This document shows positions 7,849 to 16,422 of a stretch of DNA of 64,000 bases, piece by piece. The position numbers and the translations under genes are program-made. Under the pieces are notes generated by a model, which was not told where the DNA came from, ran no database searches, and saw nothing but the letters and a program-made list of their open reading frames with translations. Source of the DNA: Bradyrhizobium vignae (GTDB taxonomy: Bacteria; Pseudomonadota; Alphaproteobacteria; Rhizobiales; Xanthobacteraceae); assembly GCF_004114425.1 (NCBI RefSeq), contig NZ_RDQF01000015.1, positions 1-64,000 on the forward strand. Reading direction: 5' to 3'. How positions within the stretch are numbered: the first letter of the stretch is position 1; every line of letters starts with the position of its first letter.

Positions 7849-8883
7849 ATGGTAAATTCGCAATATGCTCAACCCGGAGCAAGAATACTGACGACATTTT
7901 CTCTCTTGATCGCTGCTAACGTTGCGATTTGGATATGGACTTTGCAGGCTCTTGCAGGCCGTCCCGAACTGCTTGGCACAGCGCTGCTCGCCTATGTCTT
8001 CGGCCTGCGCCACGCATTCGACCCCGACCACATCGCGGCGATCGACAACGTCGTGCGCAAATTGATGCAGGATCAACGGCCATCCACGTTGGTAGGCCTT
8101 TACTTTGCGCTCGGCCACTCAAGCATCGTATTATTGGCTTCGATCGCGATTTCCGGAACCGCCGTATCGCTGGATGTCAGCGCCATCGGAGACTTCAACC
8201 TGATCCGGACACTGGTGTCTGCCTTCTTCCTGCTGGCGATTGGCCTGGCCAACTACTGCATACTAAAATCGATATGGGCGACCTTTATGCGCGTGAATCG
8301 CGGTGAGAGCGTCGCCAGCGAGCAGTTCGAGCCGCTGACAGCGGCGCAAGGCCCACTCAACCGGCTGTTTCGCCCCCTGTTCAATATAGTGACGCGCGCT
8401 TGGCACATGTTTCCCGTAGGATTCATGTTCGGCCTTGGCTTCGACACCGCGACCGAGATCGGTCTATTCGGAATATCTGCGACCCAAGCCGCGCAGGGCA
8501 CGTCGTTCTGGACGATACTTCTGTTCCCTCTGCTTTTCACCGCGGGAATGACGCTGATGGATACGGCCGATAGTGTCCTAATGACAAGCGCCTACGGCTG
8601 GGCGTTTGTGAAGCCGATCCGCAAGCTTTGGTACAATCTGACCTTAACGATGGTATCTGTTATCGTCGCGATCTTCATCGGCGGTCTCGAAGTCCTTGGA
8701 CTGATAAGCGAAAAGCTCGGGCTGGACAGCGGCGCTTGGAGCATTATCCGCAGCTTGAACGCTCGTATGGATAATCTCGGTTATCTCGTTGTCGCGATCT
8801 TCGTCCTGAGCTGGATCTGTTCTGCGCTGCTGTATCACTTCGGGCGCTTCGACGATCTGCACGCCAATCAACCGGCGCCGTAA
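7849..8883 (+). CDS. NiCoT-family nickel/cobalt transporter
   Basis: The 344-residue inner-membrane protein has about eight hydrophobic segments and the NiCoT signature HAFDPDH at about residues 55-61 (RHAFDPDHIAAIDN), the metal-recognition helix of HoxN/NixA/NhlF. A second family motif, GFDTATEIGLF, lies mid-protein. Rhodococcus NhlF, a cobalt importer, is likewise encoded beside cobalt nitrile hydratase, so cobalt supply to the enzyme is the natural reading; nickel is possible. A GGAG lies about 15 bases upstream of the ATG at 7849. Confidence 0.93.
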   Translation: MVNSQYAQPGARILTTFSLLIAANVAIWIWTLQALAGRPELLGTALLAYVFGLRHAFDPDHIAAIDNVVRKLMQDQRPSTLVGLYFALGHSSIVLLASIAISGTAVSLDVSAIGDFNLIRTLVSAFFLLAIGLANYCILKSIWATFMRVNRGESVASEQFEPLTAAQGPLNRLFRPLFNIVTRAWHMFPVGFMFGLGFDTATEIGLFGISATQAAQGTSFWTILLFPLLFTAGMTLMDTADSVLMTSAYGWAFVKPIRKLWYNLTLTMVSVIVAIFIGGLEVLGLISEKLGLDSGAWSIIRSLNARMDNLGYLVVAIFVLSWICSALLYHFGRFDDLHANQPAP

Positions 8884-9227
8884 CCGACACGCACACATAT
8901 ATAGATCGGCCACAATTCTGATCTGGTTCCTATGAGTATCTCATTGAAAAACTCTCGGTCGAATCCATCATGCAACAGACTCACACCCAACGGCGGTGGC
9001 TGCGCCAGGTTGGGCAGCAGCTCAACCGTGCTTGGCAAAGCGCCTGCCGGGCGACTGACCGGTCGCGCGGGCCACCGAAGACAATAACGCGCTGCCGAAC
9101 TTGTGCGGTCAGATCAACCAAGGTTTCCGCAGCGGGTTAGGTTGAATCGATTTGGGATTCGCAAATCAGCCTGTTTTCTGGTTCACCATCGTGGCTGGGC
9201 GGAGGCCAGCATGGATGGGCAAACCTT
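8884..9227. other. Non-coding stretch before an IS remnant
   Basis: This 344-bp stretch shows no recognisable gene. A 51-codon open frame beginning near 8932 is low-complexity and unconvincing. It marks the boundary between the nitrile hydratase block and decayed accessory DNA. Confidence 0.4.
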
Positions 9228-9493
9228 ATGGATCTTCGCAAGGGTGTCGTGGCCGCGATTGAGGGCGGGATGTCCCGCAATCAGGCCGCCAAACAGTTTG
9301 GCATCGCGATCAGCACGGCAATCGGTTGGATGCACCGGTCGAGGAGACCGGCAGCGTTGAGCCAGGCCAGATGGGCACTCACAAACCGGAGGCGGTTTCG
9401 GGAGACCATGCGGTCTGGCTATCGCAATGGATCAAGGACGGCGATTTCACCATACCCGGGCTCGTTGCCTCGGGCCGAATGCCTGCGCGGTGA
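9228..9493 (+). mobile_element. IS630-type transposase remnant, frameshifted
   Basis: The helix-turn-helix start of an IS630-family transposase is clear (VVAAIEGGMSRNQAAKQFGI, then AIGWMHR). Near 9340 the frame shifts and continues as VEETGSVEPGQMGTHKPEA, then AVWLSQWIKDGDFTI, before a stop at 9491-9493. The catalytic DDE domain is absent. It is the 5' remnant of a dead insertion sequence. No terminal inverted repeats were identified. Confidence 0.75.
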
Positions 9494-9563
9494 GGGGCTC
9501 GCTCTCTCCGACGAGGCCAACCTCGACCGCCTCTACGCGGCGATGATCGATCTCCTGGTCTAA
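9494..9563 (+). pseudogene. Unidentified C-terminal gene remnant
   Basis: The final 20 or so codons before the stop at 9561-9563 read LSDEANLDRLYAAMIDLLV, with GC-rich third positions unlike random sequence. It is probably the tail of a gene truncated by the IS630 event. The family is not recognised. It converges on the M20 amidohydrolase with no gap. Confidence 0.3.
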
Positions 9564-10880
9564 CTACTTCTTCTGCAGGACATCCAGCAGCATGAGACTC
9601 ATGGCCGTCGTCCCAGTGCGGATCGAGGGCTCCGGCACCGGCGCGAATTCCGGCGAGAGGTTGATTGGCACGGGCGTGTGCGTCTCGGCCGCCTTGGCGA
9701 GAAACTGCGGATCGAGGCCGCCGAGCGAGATATAGAACGAGGGCACGCCCGCCACCACGAACTCGGAATAATCCTCGCTCGCCGAGTGGGGCTCGGGCAA
9801 GAGTCGCGCCTTGTCGCCGAACGCAGTCTTCAGGACCGCGCCTTCGCGCGCGCTGAGAGTGGCATCGTTGACCACGGCCTTGCCGCCTGCCGAGATCTTG
9901 ATGTCGGGCTCGGGGGCGCCGGCCATCATGGCGACCCCCTTGGCCGTGCGCTCGACGCCCGTGAGCATCTTGGCGCGGGTGTCGTTGTCCCACGAGCGGA
10001 TCGTGCCGCGCAGCAGCGCGGTGTCGGGGATCACGTTGCCGGCATTGCCTGCCTGCACCGCGCCGATCGTGACGACTCCGAACTTCGAAGCATCCTTCTC
10101 GCGGCTGATCACGCTCTGCACATCGACGATGAAATGCGCGGCCATCATCACCGGATCGATCGTCACGTGCGGGCGCGAGCCGTGACCACCCGTGCCCTTG
10201 AAGACGATCGTCAGCCCATCTGACGTCGAATTGATGACGCCGGGCTTGTAGGAGACCGTGCCGAACGGACCGGAGTTTACATGCAAGGCGAAGCCCATGT
10301 CCGGCTTGCCGAAGCGCGTGAACAGACCGTCGGCCAGCATGGCCTTGGCGCCGCCATCGCCTTCTGCCGCTGGTTGGCCCACGAACATCAGCGTACCGCT
10401 CCACTGGTCCTTCATATCGACCATGGTCTTGGCGACCGCGGCCCACACCGCCATGTGGATGTCGTGACCGCATGAATGCGCCACCGGCGATTCGGCGCCC
10501 TTGTACATTTGCGTGGCCGTGCTGGCGTACGGCAAACCGGTCTTCTCGAGCATCGGCAGCGCGTCGAGCTCGGTGCGCAGCATGACCAAGGGGCCCGGAC
10601 CGTTCTTCAGTATCGCCACGATGCCGGTCTTGCCCACATGCTCCGTGACGTCGAAGCCCAGCTTGCGCATCTCGCCCGCCAACAAGGCGGCCGTGTGCGT
10701 TTCCTGGAAGCCCAGCTCGGGATGGCTGTGGATGTCCTTGTAGAGGGCCTCGATGTGCGCGTACTGAGAGTCGAGCCCGCGATCGATCGCGGCGCGCGTG
10801 ACGGCGACGTCAGCGGCGTTCGTAGCGCTGGCGCTTGCCAGAACTGCCAGGACCAGCAGATGGGTCATCGATCTCGTCAT
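9564..10880 (-). CDS. Exported M20-family amidohydrolase
   Basis: This 438-residue protein has a signal peptide (MTRSMTHLLVLAVLASASA, cleavage likely after TNA). An M20/HipO amidohydrolase core follows: HSHPELGFQE, metal-site segments with SCGHDIHMA, GTGGHGSRPH in the lid domain, and EPHSASEDYSEF near the C-terminus. Relatives hydrolyse N-acyl amino acids (hippurate, indole-acetyl amino acids), and the exported form would act in the periplasm. The start at 10880 is set by a GGGAGG ribosome site; an ATG 39 bases upstream lacks one. It is an intact gene among remnants. Confidence 0.88.
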   Translation of the reverse strand: MTRSMTHLLVLAVLASASATNAADVAVTRAAIDRGLDSQYAHIEALYKDIHSHPELGFQETHTAALLAGEMRKLGFDVTEHVGKTGIVAILKNGPGPLVMLRTELDALPMLEKTGLPYASTATQMYKGAESPVAHSCGHDIHMAVWAAVAKTMVDMKDQWSGTLMFVGQPAAEGDGGAKAMLADGLFTRFGKPDMGFALHVNSGPFGTVSYKPGVINSTSDGLTIVFKGTGGHGSRPHVTIDPVMMAAHFIVDVQSVISREKDASKFGVVTIGAVQAGNAGNVIPDTALLRGTIRSWDNDTRAKMLTGVERTAKGVAMMAGAPEPDIKISAGGKAVVNDATLSAREGAVLKTAFGDKARLLPEPHSASEDYSEFVVAGVPSFYISLGGLDPQFLAKAAETHTPVPINLSPEFAPVPEPSIRTGTTAMSLMLLDVLQKK

Positions 10881-11059
10881 GTCTGTAGCCTCCCTTTGTG
10901 TAGCCGCCATGCCATTCAAGTGTCTTTCCTGGTCTGATGGGACGGGGGCTTGCCGGGACCAGAGCCTCGCCAGCTTAGGAGCCCGCGGCGAGACGACCCA
11001 TGACCAAGATTAGCATGTTCAACCAGACCAAGATCGGCGCTCGCAGCACCGCGGCGGCT

Positions 11060-11524
11060 ACAGGCGAAGCACTTGCCGCAGTCGCAGCGCGGCAGCTGGT
11101 GCGTCTTCCGGAAGAACGTTGGTGTAGCCAAGCAACAGCCCGGACCGGTCTTCACGCCAAGTCCCATCGGCGAGCGCGCGTTCACGGCCATCCCATGGGT
11201 GCGAGCCGTCGAAGCGAGAGAAACGTCATCGCACGGGACGCGCAGCCGAAGGAGCAGATGCATGCCGAAGTTCTCGGCACTTGCCACAGACGCGAAGACC
11301 CGGTCGAGCGCCCGTTGCAAGGCCAGCCGGCGCGCCGCATAGACCCTTTTCATGCGCGCGAGGTGGCGGGCGAAGTGACCTTCCGCAATGAACTCGCAGA
11401 GCACCGCCTGATCGAGCAGCGACTGGTTGACCGGCTGCAGCGCGGCTGCGTGCTGAAGCCGGGATACAAGCGGCACGGGGGCGACGAGGTACCCTAGTCT
11501 GAACCCTGGGAGGGAGTGCCTCAA
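11060..11524 (-). pseudogene. MocR/PdxR-type regulator, aminotransferase-domain remnant
   Basis: The minus strand starts abruptly with PGFRLGYLVAPVPLVSRL, the region of the PLP-binding arginine in the aminotransferase domain of MocR-type GntR regulators. It continues through QSLLDQAVLCEFIAEGHFARH. Around 11150 the frame shifts, and the true C-terminus (LLLGYTNVLPEDAPAAALRL, then RQVLRL and a stop at 11060-11062) is read in another frame. The winged-helix domain and the Schiff-base lysine region are missing, so it is non-functional. Confidence 0.75.
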
Positions 11525-11645
11525 TATATTCGATCAGGGATTTCGACCGGAACTTCGTATGGCGCGAGCAGATCTCGAGCAGCTGGTCGCGATCAATGAT
11601 GAAACTCGCGCTCGATTGACCTTGGATGGTGTCGCGCCTGAGATT

Positions 11646-12240
11646 TCATCCGGCTTCGACCGAATGAACATGACGGAGAAGATTGCGGAGCGCCTTGATG
11701 AACATTTGCAGTCCATCAGCCCCAAAGATGTTGCTCACGCGTGCATTGTAGCCAGCAATCTCGGCCAGCTCGTTGACACGCAAGGCGTGATCGATGAGCG
11801 AGTGCGCGGTGTCCGTCGTCGCGAACAACTCCTTCTGCACTTTTATCTCGAATTCTTGCAGCCGCTCGCCGTGAACGCCAAAGAGCGTCGTGTCTTCCTC
11901 AAGGCTTCTTCGGTGAAAGCGCGGATCGCAGCGAGAGATCAGCGACGCAGCGCCGGAAAATGGCCAGCGACGTCCGATAGGAATTTCGGCGCTCGGCAAG
12001 TGTGAAGCCGGGATGGCATTGCATGATGTTGGTCACGGCAGAAAGCGCGCGAACGACAGCAACTGAAGATCGACAGAGCGCGACGCGCGCTCGACGCTGC
12101 CCGGCAACAGCACAATGAGAAGGCTGACGCTATCCGCACAAAGTCGAGGCGCTCGGCGCGCAAATAGACAAGCGTGCTGGCTTCGGCGTCTCGGCACGTC
12201 ACCGGCGGCCGTCTTTCCGTCACAAGAGCTTGAGCTTCTC
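11646..12240 (-). pseudogene. Degenerate coding region of unknown family
   Basis: The minus-strand frame ending at 11646 has strongly GC-biased third codon positions, as in a real gene. Its best stretch, EFEIKVQKELFATTDTAHSL then HALRVNELAEIAGYNARVSN, looks helical. Upstream of about 11940 the coding signal seems to jump between frames (AERRNSYRTSLAIFRRCVAD in one, RAERLDFVRIASAFSL in another). I do not recognise the family. It is probably an old gene broken by frameshifts; the opposing plus-strand frame at 11559-12005 is judged a shadow. Confidence 0.35.
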
Positions 12241-12522
12241 CAGTTCATCGGCCAACGCTTGCTCGACTGCTCTGTACAGGCCCTTCTTCTTTGTTTCGGG
12301 GACCTTCCAAAGGGCGACCACGACGTCCGGGCGGATGGCCAGGTAGCCTCTGACCATCTCTTCCACTAGCTGATAACCGTGGCCGGGTTCGCCGACGACG
12401 CGCCTCTTGAAGTCATCGAAGATCGAAGGCTGAAAGTACATGGTGGTCGCCTTGCGCTCCACCTTCCTGATCTTGGCGTCGTCCTCGTCGGAAGTATCGC
12501 CCTTCTTCGCTTCCTTGCTCAT
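12220..12522 (-). CDS. Conserved-looking small cytoplasmic protein, unknown
   Basis: This 100-residue protein is highly charged: an acidic/lysine-rich N-terminus (MSKEAKKGDTSDEDDAKIRK), a central FQPSIFDDFKRRVVGEPG segment, and a helical C-terminus rich in Lys, Glu and Leu. There is no signal peptide or membrane segment. The family is not recognised; the compact charged build recalls ribbon-helix-helix or partition-associated proteins but no motif proves that. It lies 15 bp downstream of a truncated IS481 transposase on the same strand. Confidence 0.5.
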   Translation of the reverse strand: MSKEAKKGDTSDEDDAKIRKVERKATTMYFQPSIFDDFKRRVVGEPGHGYQLVEEMVRGYLAIRPDVVVALWKVPETKKKGLYRAVEQALADELEKLKLL

Positions 12523-12537
12523 GTTCGGCCGCCCTCA

Positions 12538-12669
12538 CTTGGCGACCGTCTTAGGCGTTGTATTGAATTGGAAAGCCGCGTCGGCTTTGCTCAGCCCGCC
12601 CTCGACTACGCTTCGCACCATCGCCTCTCGACCTTTGGGGGTCAAAGGCGCATTCTTGTGGCTGTTCAT
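12538..12669 (-). mobile_element. IS481-type transposase N-terminal remnant
   Basis: A 44-residue open frame reads MNSHKNAPLTPKGREAMVRS then VVEGGLSKADAAFQFNTTPK, ending TVAK and a stop. This is the helix-turn-helix start of IS481-family transposases. The rest of the element is gone. It marks a past insertion near the tRNA-like segment at 12839. Confidence 0.7.
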
Positions 12670-13520
12670 CTGGTCTCTCCCTGGAATACTGAAGCTTCGC
12701 AGCCTCAGGTTCCTTGGTTCAGACCAGATGGACAACCTCCTGACAGACCAGAGCTAGAGCTACCCTGGGGCTACACCAGAGATCTCTGGCGTGCAGTAAG
12801 GCCTAATTTTACGGGGCTTTCTCGAAGCCGTCTTATTCTGGCGGAGAGGGAGGGATTCTCTGCCAAGGCCCTTAAGGGCTCGAAAACTGCAGGAAAAACA
12901 GCGTTTCCGGACAACCGCGGCGGGTTGCGTGTACCGCGAGTATGTACCGGACCCGCTGGTTCACAAGAAGCGAATTATTGTCAAATGGTAAACAGTTTCC
13001 GAATTCCAGAGGTCAAGCCCACTTGATCTCGCGACAAGCCGGATCGCCGAGCCGCAGGCTATTGATACTGGTCTTCGGTCCCGAACAGGCAAGCGAGATG
13101 AACTCCTCTTGCCATTGAGATTTCATGTCTCGTCGGAGTCACGATGCATAGGTCAAGCCAGCAGACGGCCCAACAAGATCCCTCAGACCTACGGCTTAGA
13201 AAACCGTCTCCATGGCAATGATGTCAATACGTTAGGTATAGCGTGTTGCAAATATGTTGCGTGCGCGAATCTAAACTCACACAGGGTGGCCTTCGCGATC
13301 CTTGGTCGTCGCTCGATTGGCTCGGCTCTCCGGCAGAGACGCCAGTTCATAAGGCAAAGGCAGCCGTGCTGGGCAAAGTCACTTCAAGGCTGCGCCCAAC
13401 GTGATCAGACGGTTGGAGGCCCGAATCCCGCGAGCGCCATCCAGAGCAGCTATCGTCTCGGCTTCCTGTGTGAATCTTTCTCAAGGCGGGCGGCTCCCGG
13501 GCAAGCGCGGCGTTACGGGA
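12670..13520. other. 850-bp stretch without an intact gene
   Basis: No open frame here has convincing composition or similarity. The notable content is the tRNA-Ser-like 3' end at 12839-12858. Neighbouring IS and regulator remnants suggest this is the scar of an integrated element bounded on the right by hemA. Confidence 0.4.
12839..12858 (-). other. tRNA-Ser 3'-end-like segment, possible attachment site
   Basis: Read on the minus strand, these 20 bases end in CCTCTCCGCCA, as the acceptor stem and CCA of many bacterial tRNA-Ser genes do, and include part of the T-arm. The remaining tRNA body is absent. A short 3' tRNA piece is what integrases duplicate when an island inserts. No integrase gene is present in the window, so it may be an attR/attL scar of a lost or rearranged element. 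Confidence 0.45.
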
Positions 13521-14750
13521 TCACTCCGCCGCGAGCGGATGCCGTCGCAACGGCAATCCAAGGCGCACCCATACATCGACCAGCGCTTCAGCCAGTGCGT
13601 GAACTAGTTTGTCATCATGGTAGGGCGTCGGCGTGATGCGCAGCCGCTCGGTGCCGCGCGGGACAGTCGGATAATTGATCGGCTGCACATAAATGCCATG
13701 CTCGGCGAGCAGGAGATCGCTCGCCTTCTTGCACGTCTCCGCTTCACCCATGATGACCGGCACAATGTGCGTCTCGCTCGGCATGACCGGCAGGCCCACC
13801 GCATTGAGCACAGCCTTGACCCGTGCCGCGCGTTCCTGGTGGCGATCTCGCTCCCATTGCGAAGTCTTGAGGTGCCGGATCGCCGCGGTCGCGGCGGCGC
13901 AAACCGCCGGCGGCAGTGCGGTGGTGAAAATGAAGCCCGGCGCGTAGGAGCGCACCGCATCGATGATATCGGCATTTGCCGCGATATAGCCGCCGAGACC
14001 GCCGAAGGCCTTCGCAAGCGTTCCCTCGACCACGTCAATGCGGTGCAAGGTCCCTTCACGCGCGGCGATGCCGGCACCGCGCGGTCCATACATCCCGACC
14101 GAATGGACCTCGTCGATATAGGTCATGGCGCCATAGCGCTCCGCGAGATCGCAGATTTGATTCACGGGCGCGATGTCGCCGTCCATCGAATAGAGCGACT
14201 CGAACACGATCAGCTTCGGCCGCTCCGGGGCCTCCGCCGCCAGTAATTCCTGGAGATGACCGACGTCATTGTGGCGCCAGATCTTCTTGTCCACGCCCGC
14301 ACGCCGCACGCCTTCGATCATCGAATTGTGGTTCCAGGCGTCCGACAGGATCACGCAATCAGGAAGCAGCCCGGCGATGGTAGGGATGCCGGTTTCGTTG
14401 GATACGTAGCCCGAGGTGAAGACCAGCGCCGCTTCCTTGCCGTGGAGGTCAGCGAGTTCGCGCTCCAACTCGACCAGCGGATGGTTGGTGCCGGAAATAT
14501 TGCGCGTGCCACCGGCCCCCGCGCCCATCCGCGTCGCCGTTTCAACCATCCCGCCGATCACCTTGGGATGCTGGCCCATGCCCAGGTAGTCGTTCGAGCA
14601 CCAGACCACGACGGGGCGCGGGCCGTCCGGGGAATGCCATGTTGCGTGCGGGAAACGCCCGGCGATGCGCTCGAGATCGGCGAACACCCGGTAGCGCCGT
14701 TCCTGATGCAGGCGGGCAAGCGCGGCGGAAAAGAAATGATCATAGGTCAT
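13521..14750 (-). CDS. hemA: 5-Aminolevulinate synthase
   Basis: This 409-residue PLP enzyme condenses glycine and succinyl-CoA to 5-aminolevulinate, the first step of haem synthesis in alphaproteobacteria (C4 or Shemin route). Visible motifs are [32 protein letters not shown] and the Schiff-base lysine in [12 protein letters not shown] at about residue 247. The length is normal for the family. It is preceded by a leader of about 240 nt containing hairpins and headed by a copy of the shared upstream element, so its expression is probably co-ordinated with the flavohemoprotein and cytochrome bd genes. Confidence 0.95.
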   Translation of the reverse strand: MTYDHFFSAALARLHQERRYRVFADLERIAGRFPHATWHSPDGPRPVVVWCSNDYLGMGQHPKVIGGMVETATRMGAGAGGTRNISGTNHPLVELERELADLHGKEAALVFTSGYVSNETGIPTIAGLLPDCVILSDAWNHNSMIEGVRRAGVDKKIWRHNDVGHLQELLAAEAPERPKLIVFESLYSMDGDIAPVNQICDLAERYGAMTYIDEVHSVGMYGPRGAGIAAREGTLHRIDVVEGTLAKAFGGLGGYIAANADIIDAVRSYAPGFIFTTALPPAVCAAATAAIRHLKTSQWERDRHQERAARVKAVLNAVGLPVMPSETHIVPVIMGEAETCKKASDLLLAEHGIYVQPINYPTVPRGTERLRITPTPYHDDKLVHALAEALVDVWVRLGLPLRRHPLAAE

Positions 14751-14987
14751 GAAGCAAATCCTCCGTCCGGTTTGTGCTCAACGATCGGGACTTTACCGAT
14801 CCAAGGTGCTTCCAGGCCCCTTCGATCCAGCGCCGTCGCTCGTCGGCCTTGGGGACGGGGCGGCCGGCCCTCGGGAGGGGGAACCGGCCGCGGGAAGCCA
14901 CGGCGAAGGGACAAGGCGCCGGGGCGAAGCACTTGCGAAGCTGTCTGCCTCCGCGAGGCCAATTCGTATCCGACACGGAACGTCGGT
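14751..14987 (-). promoter_or_regulatory. Structured leader upstream of hemA
   Basis: Between the shared element and hemA, read on the minus strand, come a GCCTC/GAGGC hairpin, the string CTTCGCAAGTG, a GC-rich hairpin (arms GCGGCCGG at 14860-14867 and CCGGCCGC at 14884-14891) and paired GGATCG copies flanking an AAGG/CCTT pair. The same parts in the same order precede the small exported protein gene at 15408. This suggests a related, transcribed 5' leader. It may be a regulatory RNA, but no known riboswitch class was recognised. Confidence 0.45.
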
Positions 14988-15016
14988 GCGAGTGAAGCAA
15001 TGCGAATCCGGGCAAA
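14988..15016 (-). promoter_or_regulatory. Shared upstream element, copy 1 (hemA)
   Basis: On the minus strand: TTTG, six bases, TTCG, nine bases, ACTCGC. Spacing is identical to the other six good copies and the second TTTG has one change. It lies about 237 bp upstream of the hemA start. Confidence 0.6.
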
Positions 15017-15048
15017 TAGTCGCGAATGCGAAAGCATCAATCTAGTCG

Positions 15049-15408
15049 TTAGTTTCGCTCGGCGGTCCAATAGCCAGAGCAACGCGAACCTCCCGAATAG
15101 CCGCTCCATGTCCCACGACCTGAACTGCCCGAGACCCGGCCTGAGCCGGACGCGTATTTGTCCTGAACCGTCACGGAAGCGCGAACGGCACCTGAGCGCG
15201 CCACATAACCTCTGAACCTCACCAGATTCGGATGCGTGACGACGCCATTGTTGACGTTGACCGAGAAGTTGTAGGTCGAATCGCAAGCGCCCCTTTGCGT
15301 CACGAAGCGAAGATCCCAAGACCCATCATACGCGGAGCGAGCCTGCGCGACGGAGAAGGATGCGAGCAAGCAACTCGCCGCTGCAGCACAAGTGAGAAGC
15401 TTTTTCAT
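15049..15408 (-). CDS. Small exported protein
   Basis: This 119-residue protein has a clear signal peptide (MKKLLTCAAAASCLLASFSV, cleaved near AQA). The mature part includes YDGSWDLRFVTQRGACDSTY, a central VNVNNGVVTHPNLVRFRGYV stretch, and a glycine/serine-rich tail with two cysteines. Small periplasmic proteins of this type are common in Bradyrhizobium; their function is unknown. The ATG at 15408 follows GGAGGAGACA. Its leader and upstream element closely resemble those of hemA, so the two are probably co-regulated. Confidence 0.78.
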   Translation of the reverse strand: MKKLLTCAAAASCLLASFSVAQARSAYDGSWDLRFVTQRGACDSTYNFSVNVNNGVVTHPNLVRFRGYVARSGAVRASVTVQDKYASGSGRVSGSSGRGTWSGYSGGSRCSGYWTAERN

Positions 15409-15634
15409 TGTCTCCTCCAAAATTTCGCTCGTTGATTTCATCGATCCAAAGGACCTCCGCATCCTTCCGATCCAACACGTCAGTCGAACGGAGGGCGCGG
15501 CCGGTCCCCGGGAGGGAAAGGACCGGCCGCGAGTAGGCCCGGCGAGAACGAAGGTCGGGCACGCGCCGGGCACCGAACACTTGCGAAGCGATCTGCCTCG
15601 CGAGGCAAATCGATACGCGACCAGGCAGCAAGGA
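15409..15634 (-). promoter_or_regulatory. Structured leader upstream of the exported protein
   Basis: This leader of about 226 nt parallels the one before hemA. Minus-strand order is a perfect palindrome TGCCTCGCGAGGCA (15594-15607), CTTCGCAAGTG, then a 12-bp perfect stem (CGCGGCCGGTCC at 15496-15507 and its complement at 15520-15531) and two GGATCG copies. The stems persist although bases differ, as expected for a conserved RNA fold. There is no T-run, so it is not an ordinary terminator. Confidence 0.45.
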
Positions 15635-15663
15635 GCGAGTGAAGCGATCCAAATTCCTGCAAA
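15635..15663 (-). promoter_or_regulatory. Shared upstream element, copy 2
   Basis: On the minus strand: TTTG (15663-15660), six bases, TTTG (15653-15650), nine bases, ACTCGC. It heads the structured leader of the small exported protein gene, about 227 bp before its start codon. Confidence 0.65.
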
Positions 15664-15702
15664 TCGATGACGACCGGCCTCACCCGCGCGCCTGAGAGCG
15701 CC

Positions 15703-16422
15703 TTACGAAAAGGTTACGTCGCTGATGTCGATCGACACCATCAGCATATCCAGGATCGGGCGCCGGTCGGGGCCGCGCGTATAGGCGCGCCGCTTGCTCG
15801 GCAACCGCATGCCGTTGGCCTCGGTATATTCCAGCATCAGTTGCGCGGCGGGGAAGCCACCGGCGATGTTGACACTGTAGTCGTGGCGGCGCAGCTCAAA
15901 GTGCTCGTCGAAGAAGAAATCCTGAATCTGGCAATGCGTCTCGACCGAGCCGGGGAAATAAACCCGCAGCACTCGCCAGGTCTCTTTCCCCTCCTGCCAG
16001 GGCGCTATCTCCTCGACGCGGAAGCCGTCCATTGCAAAGGCGAAGGGCGTCGCGAGATAGGTCCATAGGGCTTCGCCGTTGAAATAGGCGCGATGCAGGG
16101 GATCCCAGGGCGTGTGCATCTGGTGTCCCGCAAATGAATCCCTTGGCATGCGCCGCTCGGCAACGACGGTGCCGTCCAGCTTCTCGATGGCGATCCGGTC
16201 GGGCGTGAACATCGTGCGCTGATCGGCCGCGCCATAAGGCGTGACGGACGATCGCTCCTCGTGCAGCCATACAGTCATGCGGCGCGGATTCGCGTCCTGC
16301 AGCACGCCTTTCAAGGCAAAGAAGCCGCCGCCACTGACAATCGTGGCCTCAACCTTGTTGTAGCTACGCCAGCGCTCCAGGCCGCCATGGGCGTCGAGAA
16401 CTTTCGTGAGCAACTCGTTCAT
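15703..16422 (-). CDS. Conserved protein of unknown function
   Basis: This 239-residue soluble protein starts MNELLTKVLDAHGGLERWRS; the DAHGG-L-RW motif opens a family of uncharacterised proteins resembling outer-membrane lipoprotein-sorting folds. Mostly beta structure follows, including RVLRVYFPGSVETHCQIQDF. The ATG at 16422 overlaps the stop of the flavin reductase gene (ATGA), so the pair is translationally coupled and probably works together. No catalytic motif was seen and no function is assigned. Confidence 0.7.
   Translation of the reverse strand: MNELLTKVLDAHGGLERWRSYNKVEATIVSGGGFFALKGVLQDANPRRMTVWLHEERSSVTPYGAADQRTMFTPDRIAIEKLDGTVVAERRMPRDSFAGHQMHTPWDPLHRAYFNGEALWTYLATPFAFAMDGFRVEEIAPWQEGKETWRVLRVYFPGSVETHCQIQDFFFDEHFELRRHDYSVNIAGGFPAAQLMLEYTEANGMRLPSKRRAYTRGPDRRPILDMLMVSIDISDVTFS

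Noticed and set aside
11559..12005. 148-codon plus-strand frame
   Set aside because: Third-position bias supports the minus strand instead.
13109..13636. 175-codon plus-strand frame before and over the end of hemA
   Set aside because: No recognisable domain, runs over the hemA end, and lacks a ribosome site.
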